Under the pieces are notes generated by a model, which saw only the letters and a program-made list of their open reading frames with translations, did no database searches and was not told where the DNA came from. This document shows positions 54,571 through 64,000 of a stretch of DNA of 64,000 nucleotides, piece by piece. A program made the position numbers and the translations under genes. The DNA lies in assembly GCA_963848525.1 (NCBI GenBank), contig CAWKDZ010000001.1, positions 496,001 to 560,000 on the forward strand, in the 5' to 3' direction. The DNA is from JACCTU01 sp963848525 (GTDB lineage Bacteria > Actinomycetota > Thermoleophilia > Gaiellales > Gaiellaceae). Numbering within the stretch: the first letter of the stretch is position 1; every line of letters begins with the position of its first letter.

Positions 54571-55472
54571 ATGAGCCAGTTTCAGCCGGAGCGTCCCGAC
54601 AGGCTCGAGCTGGTCCGTTCGTGCGGACGAAGCGGACGCGGACGAGCGCAGCCAGGACGAGCACGACCTCGCCTACCTCCGCGACTACAAGCCGATCCAC
54701 CCGGAACCGACCTGGAAGCTCGTCGTCCGCCGGCTGTGGGTGCCGATCGCGTTCTTCGGCGCGTTGCTCTGGAAGTTCAAGGCCGCCGCGCTCGCGGTCT
54801 TCAAGTTCAAGTTCGTCGGGACGGCGCTCTCCGGGCTCGTCTCAGTTGCGGCCTATGCCTTGCTCTGGAGCTGGTGGTTCGCGGTCGGCCTCGTCCTGCT
54901 CCTCTTCGTCCACGAGCTCGGGCACGTGCTCGAGGCTCGCCGCCAGGGACTGAAGACGAGCGCGCCGATGTTCATCCCGTTCCTCGGCGCCCTGATCACG
55001 CTGAAGCAGGTCCCGCACGACGTCTGGCGCGAGGCGCGCCTCGCGCTCGCCGGCCCGCTACATCGGCACGCTCGGTGCGCTCGCGTTCTGGGTCGTCGGG
55101 GTCGCGACCGAGCGCGACTTCTTCACCGCGATGGCGTACGTCGGGTTCTTCCTCAACCTCTTCAACCTGCTGCCGATCGTCCCGCTCGACGGCGGTCGCG
55201 CGGTTGCGGCGCTCCACCCCGCGTTCTGGCTCGTGGGGCTGATCGCGCTCGCGGCGCTGATGGTCGTGGCGCCGAACCCGATCCTGATCCTGATCCTCGT
55301 GATCGGCGGCTTCGAGCTCTGGAACCGCTGGCGCGACCGGGGGTCGACCGAGGCGAAGGAGTACTACTCGATCTCGCCGGGCAAGCGAGCGGCCGTCGCG
55401 GTCGCGTACCTCGGGCTCGCCGCGGTGCTCGTCGTCTTCATGGGCGCGACGCACATCGAGCGCGACCTCTAG
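54571..55472 (+). CDS. M50 family membrane zinc protease, frameshifted twice
   Basis: ATG 54571 begins SQFQPERPDRLELVR. The next frame then carries ADEADADERSQDEHDLAYLR and DYKPIHPEPTWKLVVRRL, so an extra base lies near 54618. The protein continues to LVLLLFVHELGHVLEARRQG (HExxH zinc site). A second extra base near 55058 shifts it again, after which YIGTLGALAFWVV and NLLPIVPLDGGRAVAALHP (the second Asp ligand region) follow, ending at 55472. The span is 902 bp, two bases over a multiple of three. About 300 residues when repaired, with six to seven membrane segments. It resembles site-2-protease-like regulators. Confidence 0.85.
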
Positions 55473-55478
55473 TCGACC

Positions 55479-56177
55479 ATGGACGACCGCCGCATCCTCG
55501 AGAACGTCGAAGGCGACCCGCACAAGAGCGTGCTCCGGATCGCACGGGAGTTCGAGCGCGGCTTCGAGGCGGTCGAGCAGATCCCGAAGCCGGCGGTCAC
55601 GCTCTTCGGCTCCGCGCGCGTCGGCGAGGACCACCCCGTCTACGCCGCCGCGCGCGCGACGGGCCGCCTCTTCGCCGAGTCGGGCTGGTCCGTGATCACC
55701 GGCGGCGGACCGGGCGCAATGGAGGCCGGGAACCGCGGCGCGAAGGAGGGCGGCGGCTTCTCGGTCGGCTTCAACATCGCGCTCCCGCACGAACAGCACG
55801 CGAACCCGTACCTCGACGTCGACGTCACCTTCGACCACTTCTACGCGCGCAAGGTCTGCTTCGTGAAGCCGGCCGAGGGGTTCGTGATCTTTCCTGGCGG
55901 CTTCGGCACGCTCGACGAGCTCTTCGAGGCGCTGACGCTGATCCAGACCGACAAGGTGCTCGACTTCCCCGTCGTGCTCTACGACAGCGACTACTGGGAC
56001 GAGCTCCTGCACTTCGTCCGCGGAGAGCTGCTCGCCGACGGGATGATCTCGCCCGAGGACCTCGAGCTCCTGCACGTGACGGACGATCCGGCCGAGGCGG
56101 TCCGGATCGTGCTCGAGTGCTACGACCTCCGCTGCGCCAACCTCACCGCCGAGCCGGCCAAAGCCGACGCGCAGTAG
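55479..56177 (+). CDS. LOG family protein (TIGR00730)
   Basis: 232 residues from ATG 55479, 6 bp after the M50 gene. It carries the Rossmann-type VTLFGSARVGEDHPVYAAAR, the GGGPGAMEAGNRGAKEGGG motif and PGGFGTLDELFEAL (PGGxGTxxE). Members hydrolyse cytokinin riboside monophosphate or related nucleotides in plants; bacterial roles are less clear. It is a compact intact gene. Confidence 0.9.
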   Translation: MDDRRILENVEGDPHKSVLRIAREFERGFEAVEQIPKPAVTLFGSARVGEDHPVYAAARATGRLFAESGWSVITGGGPGAMEAGNRGAKEGGGFSVGFNIALPHEQHANPYLDVDVTFDHFYARKVCFVKPAEGFVIFPGGFGTLDELFEALTLIQTDKVLDFPVVLYDSDYWDELLHFVRGELLADGMISPEDLELLHVTDDPAEAVRIVLECYDLRCANLTAEPAKADAQ

Positions 56178-57948
56178 CTACTCGGGCGGCGGCAGCGTGA
56201 AGTCGATCTGCGGCGGGTTCGAGCCCGGCCCGTAGACGAGCGTCGGCCCGACCGGGATGTAGCGGCTCGTGAAGGCGTCGCGGCGCAGGACGTTGCCGCG
56301 CTCGTAGACGGTCCGCTTGACGGTCACGTCGAAGCCCGACTGGTTCGAGCCGGTCGACGTGCGCACCGAGCCGGCCGGCGCGTACGGGTCGTACGCGTAG
56401 CTCGTCTTCGGCTGCGTCCAGTTCGTCTGTGGGCCGGTCTCCGCGACGACGCGGCGTCCCTGCGGCGTGCCGTAGAACGTGAACGTCAGCGTCGAGCTCG
56501 TGTACGACGACTTGATCAGGAGCGCGCGGTCGAGGTCGTTCCTGAACACGAGGTCGGGACCGCCCCACGACACGGTCGCGTCGCGCCCGAGCGGGTAGTG
56601 GCTGATGTAGAAGCTGTGGTTGTAGCGCCGCTGCACGGGCAGCCCCAGCTCGAAGGCGTTGTTGAAGAGCGTGGTCGCGGTCTGGCAGACGCCGCCGCCG
56701 ATCGACGGAAGCAGCAGCGAGCCGACGATCATCTGGCCCTCGCGGAAGCCCCGCTCGACGGTGCGCTCGCCGACGACGCGGTTGAAGGAGAAGACCTCGC
56801 CCGGCCGGATGATCGTGCCGTCGATGTAGCGGGCCATCAGCTGCACGTTCCAGATCCGGTTCGTCGACGAGACGCCCATGTCGGTGGTGAAGGCCGAGAG
56901 CCTGCGCGTGATCCCGAGCGCGTTCAGCTCCGCCGCCGTCACGTCGGCGGGCACGCTGCCGACGCGGACTTCGGCCACACGGCGTTCCGGCGAGTAGGCG
57001 GCTGCCGTGACCGCGGCGACGGCGGCCTCGCCGTCGAGGCCGACACCCGGGCGGTCGGGGAGCACGCGGACGACGTCGCCGGCGAACTCGAAGCGGGCGT
57101 TGACCGCGCGCTGCTTGTGGCCGCCGAGCGCGGGGTCGAGCACACGTGCGAGCCGGGCTCGGTCGAACGGTGACGAGGAACACGGTGCCGCGCTCGTCGA
57201 AGCGGAGCAGGCGTGCGAGCTCGGCCGGCTGCAGCGTTCGCAGCGGGCGCCGGTCGAGGAGCACGTAGACGGGGTCGGCGACGAGCCCGCGCGCGATCTC
57301 CGCGGCACGCTCGGCGTCGGCGGTGTTCAGGCGCGGCTCGGCGGGTGAGAACCGCGCCGTCACGGGGCCGCCCGCGAAGGCGGCCCGGCGCAGGTCGGCG
57401 AGCAGTGCTTCGATGTCGAGCCGGCGCCCGGCGCGACTCTCGTGGACGACGGGAGCGAGCCCGTCCATCTCGATTCCCGCCGGGCGAGCCTTGAGGCCGC
57501 CGGCCGCGCGGACGCGGGCGATCAGCGCACGTACCGCCTCGGGGCGCTCGACGAGCACGGGTTGGACGTCGACCTCGCGGAGCCCGACGAGCGCGGCGAT
57601 CCGCTCGGGCTCGCTCTGGCGCGACGACGCGAGGGCGGCATCGGCGGTGGCCGCCGCGTTCAGCACGAAGACCTCACGCGGACGGACCGTCAGCCGGCGC
57701 TCGCCCGCGCCGACGACGACAGGGCGACCGAGCTGCGAGGCCGCGTCGGCGTTGATCGCGGCGATCGCCTGCGCGCGCTCGAGGCCCGTCAGCTCGATGC
57801 CCGCGACGCGCGTCCCGGGCAGCGCCTCGCCGCGAAAGTCGAGCGCGCGAACGTACGGAGCGGCGGCGACAACCGCCAGCAGCGCGACAGCGACGATCCA
57901 GAGCCGCGGCCTTGTCCTGGGCACTCGTCTCGCGGCGAGCTCGGCCAC
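56178..57948 (-). CDS. VanW family protein with N-terminal peptidoglycan-binding-like domains, frameshifted
   Basis: From GTG 57948 the frame gives a transmembrane anchor (RLWIVAVALLAVVAAAPYV) and two beta-rich domains of the type found in VanW/YoaR proteins (GTRVAGIELTGLERAQAIAA). It then loses the frame near 57168. Removing one base restores FDRARLARVLDPALGG, a second domain, and the VanW core: VSSTNRIWNVQLMARYIDGT, RPGEVFSFNRVVGERTVERG and IGGGVCQTATTLFNNAFELG. The span of 1771 bp is one base over a multiple of three. It is a cell-wall-associated protein of uncertain role. It is divergent from selA, with 35 bp between starts. Confidence 0.85.
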
Positions 57949-57983
57949 CCGACGAAAGTAGCAGCGCCGCCTACACTCTCGAC

Positions 57984-59273
57984 GTGCGGCTTCGCGACCT
58001 GCCGTCGGTGGACGAGCTGGCGCGGGACGTCGAGGATCCCCTCGCCGTCGACGCCGCCCGCGCGGTGCTGGAGCGCGCACGGGAGGAGATCAGGGCCGGT
58101 GCCGACCCCGGTGACCTCGGGGAGCGCCTGCGGGCGGAGCTGGAGGAGCTTCGGCACCCGCGGTTGCGCCGGATCCTGAACGCGACCGGCGTGATCGTGC
58201 ACACGAACCTCGGGCGGGCGCCGCTCGCCGAGGCGGCGCTCGACCGCGTCGTCGAGAGCGCCCGCGGCTACTCGAACCTCGAGCTCGAGCTCGGCAGCGG
58301 CACGCGCGGCTCGCGGCAGGATCACGTCGCGCCGATCCTGCGCCGGCTGACGGGCGCGGAGGCCGCGCTGGTCGTCAACAACAACGCCGGCGCCGTGCTC
58401 CTCGCGCTCGCGGCGCTCGCGGAAGGGCGCGAGGTGGTCGTCTCGCGCGGCGAGCTGATCGAGATCGGCGACGGCTTCCGCATCCCCGACGTGCTCGTCC
58501 GGTCGGGTGCGCGGCTCGTCGAGGTCGGGACGACGAACCGCACGCGCGCCCGCGACTACGAGGACGCGATCCGGCCCGAGACGGCGGTGCTACTCCGCGT
58601 CCACCAGTCGAACTTCCGCATCGTCGGCTTCACCGAGCAACCGCGGCTCGACGAGCTCGCGGCGGTGGCTCGCCGGCACGGGCTGCCGCTCGTCGACGAC
58701 CTCGGCTCGGGGTCGCTTGGGGCACGTAACACTGTGTTACTTGCCGACGAACCCTCGGCGCGCGACGCCCTCGCAGCCGGCGCGGACCTCGTCTGCTTCT
58801 CGGGCGACAAGCTGCTCGGCGGGCCGCAGGCCGGGATCGTCGTCGGGCGCGCGGACCTCGTCGAGCGGCTCCGGCGCCACCCACTCCAGCGCGCGCTGCG
58901 CGCGGACAAGCTCACGCTCGCGGCGCTCGAAGGGACGCTTCAGCTTCATCTCGACGCTCGCGACGAGATCCCGGTGCTGCGGATGCTCGAGGAGCCGGCC
59001 GAGGTCGTCCGCGCCCGCGCCGAGCGGCTCGCGCAGCTCATCGGCGGGACCGTCGAGGAAACCGTGGCGCGCGTCGGCGGCGGTGCGCTGCCGCTCGCGG
59101 AGCTGAGGAGCTACGCATGCGCGGTCGAGGAGGAGCTCGCCGCTCCGCTGCGGACAGGCGATCCTAGTGTCGTCGGGATCGTCCGCGACGGCCGGCTCCT
59201 GCTCGACTGCCGCACGCTCGCCGACGACGAGCTGCCCGAGGCCGCCGCCGCGATCAGCGCCGCGCGGGGATGA
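57984..59273 (+). CDS. selA: L-seryl-tRNA(Sec) selenium transferase
   Basis: 429 residues from GTG 57984. It has the N-terminal RLRDLPSVDELARDVEDP, RRILNATGVIVHTNLGRAPL, RGYSNLELELGSGTRGSRQD and the PLP Lys in CFSGDKLLGGPQAGIV (near residue 276). This enzyme converts seryl-tRNA(Sec) to selenocysteyl-tRNA(Sec) using selenophosphate. The gene is followed with a four-base overlap by a methyltransferase gene and then by selB. selD and selC are not in the window. Confidence 0.95.
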   Translation: MRLRDLPSVDELARDVEDPLAVDAARAVLERAREEIRAGADPGDLGERLRAELEELRHPRLRRILNATGVIVHTNLGRAPLAEAALDRVVESARGYSNLELELGSGTRGSRQDHVAPILRRLTGAEAALVVNNNAGAVLLALAALAEGREVVVSRGELIEIGDGFRIPDVLVRSGARLVEVGTTNRTRARDYEDAIRPETAVLLRVHQSNFRIVGFTEQPRLDELAAVARRHGLPLVDDLGSGSLGARNTVLLADEPSARDALAAGADLVCFSGDKLLGGPQAGIVVGRADLVERLRRHPLQRALRADKLTLAALEGTLQLHLDARDEIPVLRMLEEPAEVVRARAERLAQLIGGTVEETVARVGGGALPLAELRSYACAVEEELAAPLRTGDPSVVGIVRDGRLLLDCRTLADDELPEAAAAISAARG

Positions 59274-60220
59274 GCGAGCGTCCACCGGAGACGGTGGTCT
59301 GGGACCTGCTGCGCGGGGCGCTGGCGACGCGGGCGCTCGCGATCGTCGCCGACCTGCGCATCGCGGACGCACTCGAGGCGGGGCCGCGGCCGGTCCAGGA
59401 GCTCGCAGCCGAGGTCGGTGCGGACGCGGACACGCTTCACCGTCTGCTGCGCGCGCTTTCGAGCAGCGGGGTCTTCGCCGAGACCGAGCACGGCGTCTTT
59501 CGGAACACGGAGTCGTCCGAGCTGCTTCGCGAGGGCTGGAGCGACTTCGCGCACCTCTTCGGCGGCGTCTGGCACCGTGCCGCGGGTGAGCTCGAGGCTG
59601 CGCCGAACGAAGCGCCGTTCGTGCGGACGTTCGGCACCGACTTCTGGTCGTGGCTCGCGGCGCATCCGGACGACCGCGCCGCGTTCGACCGCGCGATGAG
59701 CCAGGGCCGCACGGAGAGGGTCGCCGTGCTCGAACGCCTCGACTGGCACGACGGCGAGACGGTCGTCGACATCGGCGGCGGCAACGGTTCGCTCCTGAGC
59801 GCGCTCCTCGCTCGGCAGCCGCGTCTCCGCGGCATCGTGTTCGACCTGCCCGAGACGGTCCGCGACGAGGCGAGCTTCGACGAACGCCTGACCTTCGCCG
59901 AGGGCAACTTCTTCGAGCGCGTTCCCCGCGGCGATGCCTACATCCTCGCGACGATCCTCCACGACTGGGACGACGAGCGCGCGACGGCGATCCTCGACAC
60001 GATCCGTGCGGCCTCTCCCGACGGAGCGCGCCTGATCGTGCTCGACGCGGTCGTTCAGCCCGGCAACGAGCCGAACGGCGCGAAGTGGCTCGACCTGCTC
60101 ATGCTGGCGCTGTTCCACGGACGAGAGCGAGACGAAGACCAGTGGCGCGCCCTGCTCACCCGCGGTGGGTTCGAGCCGGTTCAGATCGAGGACGGCTTGA
60201 TCCAGGCCCGATGCCGCTGA
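59270..60220 (+). CDS. SAM-dependent O-methyltransferase between selA and selB
   Basis: 316 residues from ATG 59270. N-terminal dimerisation/winged-helix domain (RIADALEAGPRPVQELAAEV, LHRLLRALSSSGVF). Catalytic domain: VVDIGGGNGSLLSALLARQP (SAM motif I), IVFDLPETV, FEGNFF-like FAEGNFFERVPRGDAYIL, and ILHDWDDERATAIL with the conserved His of the O-methyltransferase_2 family. It resembles enzymes that methylate small phenolic or polyketide-type hydroxyls. Its overlap with both sel genes (4 and 10 bp) shows it belongs to the operon. Confidence 0.87.
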   Translation: MSERPPETVVWDLLRGALATRALAIVADLRIADALEAGPRPVQELAAEVGADADTLHRLLRALSSSGVFAETEHGVFRNTESSELLREGWSDFAHLFGGVWHRAAGELEAAPNEAPFVRTFGTDFWSWLAAHPDDRAAFDRAMSQGRTERVAVLERLDWHDGETVVDIGGGNGSLLSALLARQPRLRGIVFDLPETVRDEASFDERLTFAEGNFFERVPRGDAYILATILHDWDDERATAILDTIRAASPDGARLIVLDAVVQPGNEPNGAKWLDLLMLALFHGRERDEDQWRALLTRGGFEPVQIEDGLIQARCR

Positions 60221-61879
60221 CCGTCGGGACCGCGGGCCACATCGACCACGGCAAGACGTGGCTCGTCCGCGCGCTCACCGGGAAGGACACCGACCGTCTG
60301 CCCGAGGAGCAGCGCCGCGGGATCTCGATCGAGCTCGGCTACGCGCCGCTCGAGCTGCCAGACGGACGCCGGCTCTCGCTCGTCGACGTGCCGGGGCACG
60401 AGCGGTTCGTGCGGACGATGGTGGCGGGCGCGACCGGGATCGACCTCTTCCTGCTCGTCGTGGACGCCGCCGAGGGCGCGCGGCCGCAGACGCACGAGCA
60501 CCTGGCGATCCTGCGGCTGCTCGGGGTCGAGCGTGGCGTCGTCGCGGTGACGAAGGCGGACGTGGTCGACGCGGAGACGCTCGAGCTCGCGCTCGAGGAG
60601 GCGCGCGAGCTCGTGCCGGGCGCGCCGGTGCTCGCGGTGAGCGCGAAGACCGGCGCGGGGCTCGACGAGCTGCGGGCGGCGCTCGCGGACGTGTCCGAGC
60701 TCGTGGCTCAGAGCCACAAGCTCGACGCGCCGACGCGGCTGCACGTCGACCGCGTGTTCACGCTGCGCGGCGTCGGCACGGTCGTCACCGGCACGCTCTG
60801 GTCGGGCTCGCTCGGCGCGGGCGACCGGCTGCGTGTCGAGCCCGCGGGCCTCGATGTCCGCGTGCGCAGTGTGCAGGTGCACGACGAGAGCGTCGAGCGC
60901 GCGGACCCCGGCCAGCGCGTCGCCGCGAACCTCCCGGGCGTCGAGCGCGACGAGCTGCGGCGCGGCGACGCGCTCGTCACGCCGGGCGCGTACCCGCGCA
61001 GCTACCGGCTCGACGTCGCCCTCGAGCCGGTCGCGCCGATCCCCGGCGCGGTGACCGTGCACCACGGCACGGCGCAGATCCCCGCGCGCGTCGTCCGCGC
61101 CGACGAGCGACACGCGCAGCTTCGGCTCGCGGCGCCGGTCGTCGCTGCGCGCGGCGACCGCTTCGTCCTGCGAACGGACACGACCGTCGGCGGCGGCCGC
61201 GTACTCGACCCCGCCCCGCCGCGGCGCGTCGACGCCGGGCGGCTCGAGGTGGCCGAGCGCGGTGACGCGCGCTCGCTGGTGCACGAGCCCGTCGCCGCTC
61301 GCGAGCTCGAGTTGCGCGGTTTCCAGACCGACGGCCTCGAGCGCGCCGACGGCTGGCTCTTCGCGCGCGAATGGCTCGACGACCTCCGCGAGGAGCTGGT
61401 GCAGCGCGCGCGCGAGGCGGACCCGCTCGATCCGGGCGTGTCGCCTCCCTCCGAGCCGTGGGCCGACGCGGTCGTGCCGCTGCTCGGGCTCGAGCGGCGA
61501 GGCGCGAAGCTCTACGTCCCCGGTGCGGTGCCGGCGGTCGACGAGGACCAGGCCGCTGAGCTCGAACTGCGAGCTGGCGTCGTCCGGCTTCGACCCCGTG
61601 AAGGTCGCGGACGCGCGACTCGCGGAGCTGCTCGAACGCCAAGGCCGCCTCGTCCGCGTCGGCGACGGTTACGCGATCGGCAGCGACGCCTATGCGCGCG
61701 CCCGCGACGCGCTCGTCGAGGAGTGCAGCCGAGCGGGGTCGATCACGCTCGCGCGCCTGCGCGACCTGCTCGGCACGTCGCGCCGACCGACGCAGCTGCT
61801 GCTCGAGCGCTTCGACGCGGACGGGCTCACGCGCCGCGTCGGCGACGAGCGTGTGCTCAGACGCCGAGCTCGAACCTGA
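60211..61879 (+). CDS. selB: Selenocysteine-specific elongation factor, frameshifted
   Basis: ATG 60211 starts PLTVGTAGHIDHGKTWLVRA (G1). ISIELGYA (G2), LVDVPGHERFVRTMVAGAT (G3), VTKADVVD (G4) and LAVSAKTGAGLDEL (G5) follow, then EF-Tu-like barrels (VFTLRGVGTVVTGTLWSGSL). The C-terminal winged-helix repeats are read only after one base is removed near 61575, giving ASSGFDPVKVADARLAELLE and ARLRDLLGTSRRPTQLLLER. The span of 1669 bp is one base over a multiple of three. It should deliver Sec-tRNA to UGA codons by binding a SECIS hairpin. The last 23 bp overlap the convergent nitrilase. Confidence 0.88.
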
Positions 61880-62768
61880 GCACGTCGGGCCGGTGGTAGT
61901 GCCCCGCGGGGTCGAAGCGCTGGCGTTCCTCGAAGAGCCGGTCGGGCTCGAGGTCGGCGTAGAGGATGCCCTCCTCGTCGTACAGCGGCCCCGCGAGGTA
62001 CGAGCCGTCGGGCGCGAGGACCGCGCTGCCGCCGCGGCCGAGGATCTCGACGCCGTCGAGCAGCTCGCGCAGCGGAAAGTCGTCCGGGTACGAGGCGACG
62101 CGCTGGAAGTGCGCCGGCGCGACGACGAACGCGCGCGACTCGCGGGCGATGTGCACGAGCGTCGCCTGCCATCCCTCGCTGTCGTCGGCGGTCGACGCGA
62201 TGTAGATCTCGACGCCCGACTCGTACAGCGAGAAGCGCGCGAGCGGCATGTAGTTCTCCCAGCAGATCAATCCGCCGAGACGGCCGAGCGGCGTCTCGAA
62301 CGCCCGCAGGCCGCGGCCGTCGCCCTGGCCCCAGACGAGGCGCTCGTGGTTCGTCGGCACGAGCTTGCGGTGATGCTCGGCGAGCGACCCGTCCGGCGCG
62401 TGGTAGAGGAGTGAGTTGTAGATCGTCCCGGGCCGCTCGGGATCGACCTCGTTCACGCCGGTGACGAGCCAGACGCCGTGCTCCTTCGCGATCTCGCCGA
62501 GCCGGCGCTCACCGTCGCTCGGGACCTCGAGCGACTCGCGCCGCAGCCGCGCGAACGCCTCCTTCGCGCGCGGGTCGGCCCAGCCCGCAAGCGCCTTCGC
62601 CCAGCGCGACGACGGGTACACGGGCACGAACGTCTCCGGCAGGACGACGAGCTGCGCGCCGGCGGCCGCTGCCTCGGCCGTCTGCGCGGCGACCTTCTCG
62701 ATCGTGGCGTCGCGGTCGAGGATGACCGGCTCGGCCTGAACGCACGCGACGCGGACCGGTTCGCGCAC
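61857..62768 (-). CDS. Nitrilase/carbon-nitrogen hydrolase
   Basis: 303 residues. The Glu-Lys-Cys triad is visible: LVVLPETFVPVYPSSRW, HRKLVPTNHERLVWGQGDGR and LGGLICWENYMPLARFSLYE. This sequence set, with CWENYMPL, is typical of true nitrilases acting on nitriles rather than amidases. HYHRPDVLRFELG at the end is conserved in the same group. It overlaps selB at the 3' end, and its start abuts the stop of the MOSC gene. Confidence 0.9.
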   Translation of the reverse strand: MREPVRVACVQAEPVILDRDATIEKVAAQTAEAAAAGAQLVVLPETFVPVYPSSRWAKALAGWADPRAKEAFARLRRESLEVPSDGERRLGEIAKEHGVWLVTGVNEVDPERPGTIYNSLLYHAPDGSLAEHHRKLVPTNHERLVWGQGDGRGLRAFETPLGRLGGLICWENYMPLARFSLYESGVEIYIASTADDSEGWQATLVHIARESRAFVVAPAHFQRVASYPDDFPLRELLDGVEILGRGGSAVLAPDGSYLAGPLYDEEGILYADLEPDRLFEERQRFDPAGHYHRPDVLRFELGV

Positions 62769-63218
62769 CTAGATCGGCTCGACGGCGTCACCGACGGCGA
62801 TCTCCCCGTCGGTGAGGATGTCGGCGTTCAGGCCGGCGCGGTTGACGTACGCCTTGATCACGCCCGGGCGCGTCAGCCCTTCGAGCGTCGTGCACGGGTG
62901 GCACAGCTCGACGCCGAGGCACTCGACGTCGCCGACGCGAAAGCGCTCGCCGACGAGCGCGTTCAGGTCGATCCCGCTCGTGAGGACGTTGCGGCGGCTC
63001 TCATCGGCGTCGAGCTCGATCCCGGAGGTGGCCGCGCCTTCCGCGAGAGCCTCCGCGGCGATCAGGGTCAGCGCGCGGCCGGGCGGAGCGTCGCCGTCGT
63101 AGAAGTACCGGTTCCCCTCGAGTCCGCGGCCCGCGAAGGCGCGAACGCGTTCGACGGGCTGGGGCAGCTCGTACTTCGGCCCGATGAAGATTCCCTCGAC
63201 GCGACCTGCCACGCGCAC
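62769..63218 (-). CDS. MOSC domain protein
   Basis: 149 residues from GTG 63218. It reads VEGIFIGPKYELPQPVERVR, GRGLEGNRYFYDGD, LTLIAAEAL and RRNVLTSGIDLNALVGERFR. The MOSC Cys is in CLGVELCHPCTTLEGL. MOSC domains bind sulfur-carrying molybdenum cofactor or reduce N-hydroxylated compounds. It ends directly before the nitrilase on the same strand. Confidence 0.9.
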   Translation of the reverse strand: MRVAGRVEGIFIGPKYELPQPVERVRAFAGRGLEGNRYFYDGDAPPGRALTLIAAEALAEGAATSGIELDADESRRNVLTSGIDLNALVGERFRVGDVECLGVELCHPCTTLEGLTRPGVIKAYVNRAGLNADILTDGEIAVGDAVEPI

Positions 63219-63221
63219 ACA

Positions 63222-64000
63222 CTAACCACCGTGTCCGCCGCCGCCCGGCGTCTCGATCGTGACGACGTCGCCGGCTGCGAGGTCGAGCGTCACCTTCCCC
63301 GGTACCTCCGCGCCGTTGACGAGGTTGCGGCCGGGCGAGCCGTCCTCGCCGCCGCGCGCTCCCCGCGGGGCGTTGTCGACGGCGCTCGGTGAGGAGCGAC
63401 AGGCGTGTCGGCTCGAGCGCGCGCAGCTCGCGGACCACGCCGTCGCCGCCACGGTGCGTGCCGTCGCCGCCCGAGCCGAGCCGCAGCGCGTAGCGCTCGA
63501 CTCGGAGCGGGTACTGGAGCTCGAGCGCCTCGACCGGTGTCGAGAGCGTGTTCGACATGGCGACGTGCACGCCCGACGGGCCATCGCCGTCCGCGCACGC
63601 GCCCTGGCCGCCGCCGATCGTCTCGTAGTACGTGAAGCGCTCGTTCCCGAGCGTCACGTTGTTCACCGTGCCCTGTCCCTGCGCCGGAACGTCCACCGCC
63701 TGGTCGAAGGCCGCGAAGAGCACGTCGACGATCCGGCTCGAGGTCTCGACGTTGCCCGCGGCGACGGCCGCGGGAGGACGCGCGTTGACGAGGCAGCCCT
63801 CCGGCGCGGTAACGGTCACCGGAGCGAACGCGCCGCCGGATGCGGGCAGGTCGGGGTCGGTGAGGCAGCGCACGACGAAGTACGACGCGGAGCGCGCGAC
63901 GGCGAGCGGGCAGTTGAGGTTGCCGTCGTGCTGCGGTGCCGTGCCGGCGAAGTCGATCCCGATCGTGTCGCCGGCGATCGTGACCGCCGCATGCACGCGC
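63222..64000 (-). CDS. Hydantoinase B/oxoprolinase family subunit, 5' part outside the window, frameshifted
   Basis: The visible part runs from the window edge leftwards: DFAGTAPQHDGNLNCPLAVA, CLVNARPPAAVAAGNVETSS, RFTYYETIGGGQGACADGDG and HVAMSNTLSTPVEALELQYP. These are conserved in HyuB. Near 63375 one extra base breaks the frame; without it the protein ends APRGARGGEDGSPGRNLVNG and VVTIETPGGGGHGG at 63222, the usual C-terminus. It would act with a HyuA partner on hydantoins or 5-oxoproline, at the cost of ATP. It is 3 bp upstream of the MOSC gene. Confidence 0.88.

Noticed and set aside
57949..57983. A tRNA-Sec gene (selC) or a SECIS element near selA
   Set aside because: The gap is only 35 bp and no tRNA-like fold is visible; no selenoprotein gene with an in-frame UGA was found in the window.

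Overview
The window is about 70% GC, gene-dense, and reads as chromosome of a high-GC Gram-positive bacterium, most likely an actinobacterium. The basis is the LexA operator of the CGAAC-N4-GTTCG type, a primary sigma factor of actinobacterial type, many GTG starts and a MoaD-MoaE fusion like mycobacterial MoaX. Class Thermoleophilia (Gaiellales/Solirubrobacterales) is my guess from the general feel of the proteins; no rRNA or other phylogenetic marker settles it.

Layout. 1-4.5 kb: the end of a secreted glycoside hydrolase, a secreted beta-rich protein, and a divergent pair (small protein; membrane-anchored long coiled coil). 4.5-12.6 kb: secreted PQQ-type sugar dehydrogenase, exonuclease VII (xseAB), a cNMP-binding protein, glycerate kinase, a glycosyltransferase-flippase fusion and adenosine deaminase. 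12.6-15.3 kb: a lower-GC, decayed stretch with a duplicated adenosine-deaminase tail and frameshifted remnants of a LuxR-type regulator, a cupin, an unknown protein and a secreted HExxH protein. 15.3-17.3 kb: an HD-GYP c-di-GMP phosphodiesterase and a LuxR-type protein. 17.4-30.4 kb: two complete oligopeptide ABC transporter operons in tandem on the minus strand, the second ending in an unknown secreted Cys/His-rich protein. 30.5-38.9 kb: primary sigma factor, topoisomerase I, a plsC-exonuclease-deacetylase operon and a NarL-type two-component pair. 39-44 kb: small proteins, RNase P RNA, an OmpR-type two-component pair, two secreted proteins and lexA with a zinc-ribbon protein. 44-48 kb: tRNA-Leu, tldD/tldE and secG. 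48-58 kb: glycosyltransferase, a three-gene ABC-2 exporter, methylmalonyl-CoA mutase large subunit, moaX, M50 protease, LOG protein and VanW protein. 58-64 kb: a selenocysteine-insertion operon (selA, methyltransferase, selB), nitrilase, MOSC protein and the end of a hydantoinase B gene.

Two signals cut across the annotation. First, at least eight breaks in otherwise intact, conserved genes (oppB, an OmpR regulator, a secreted protein, the M50 protease twice, VanW, selB, hyuB) look like the gain of one base. This is most simply a systematic insertion error in the assembly, but it creates false fusions and must be handled before the proteins are used. Second, a 58-59 bp element occurs twice (27571 and 34442), about 80% identical, and its central hairpin tip differs with pairing kept. 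It is a candidate for a structured dispersed repeat or RNA.
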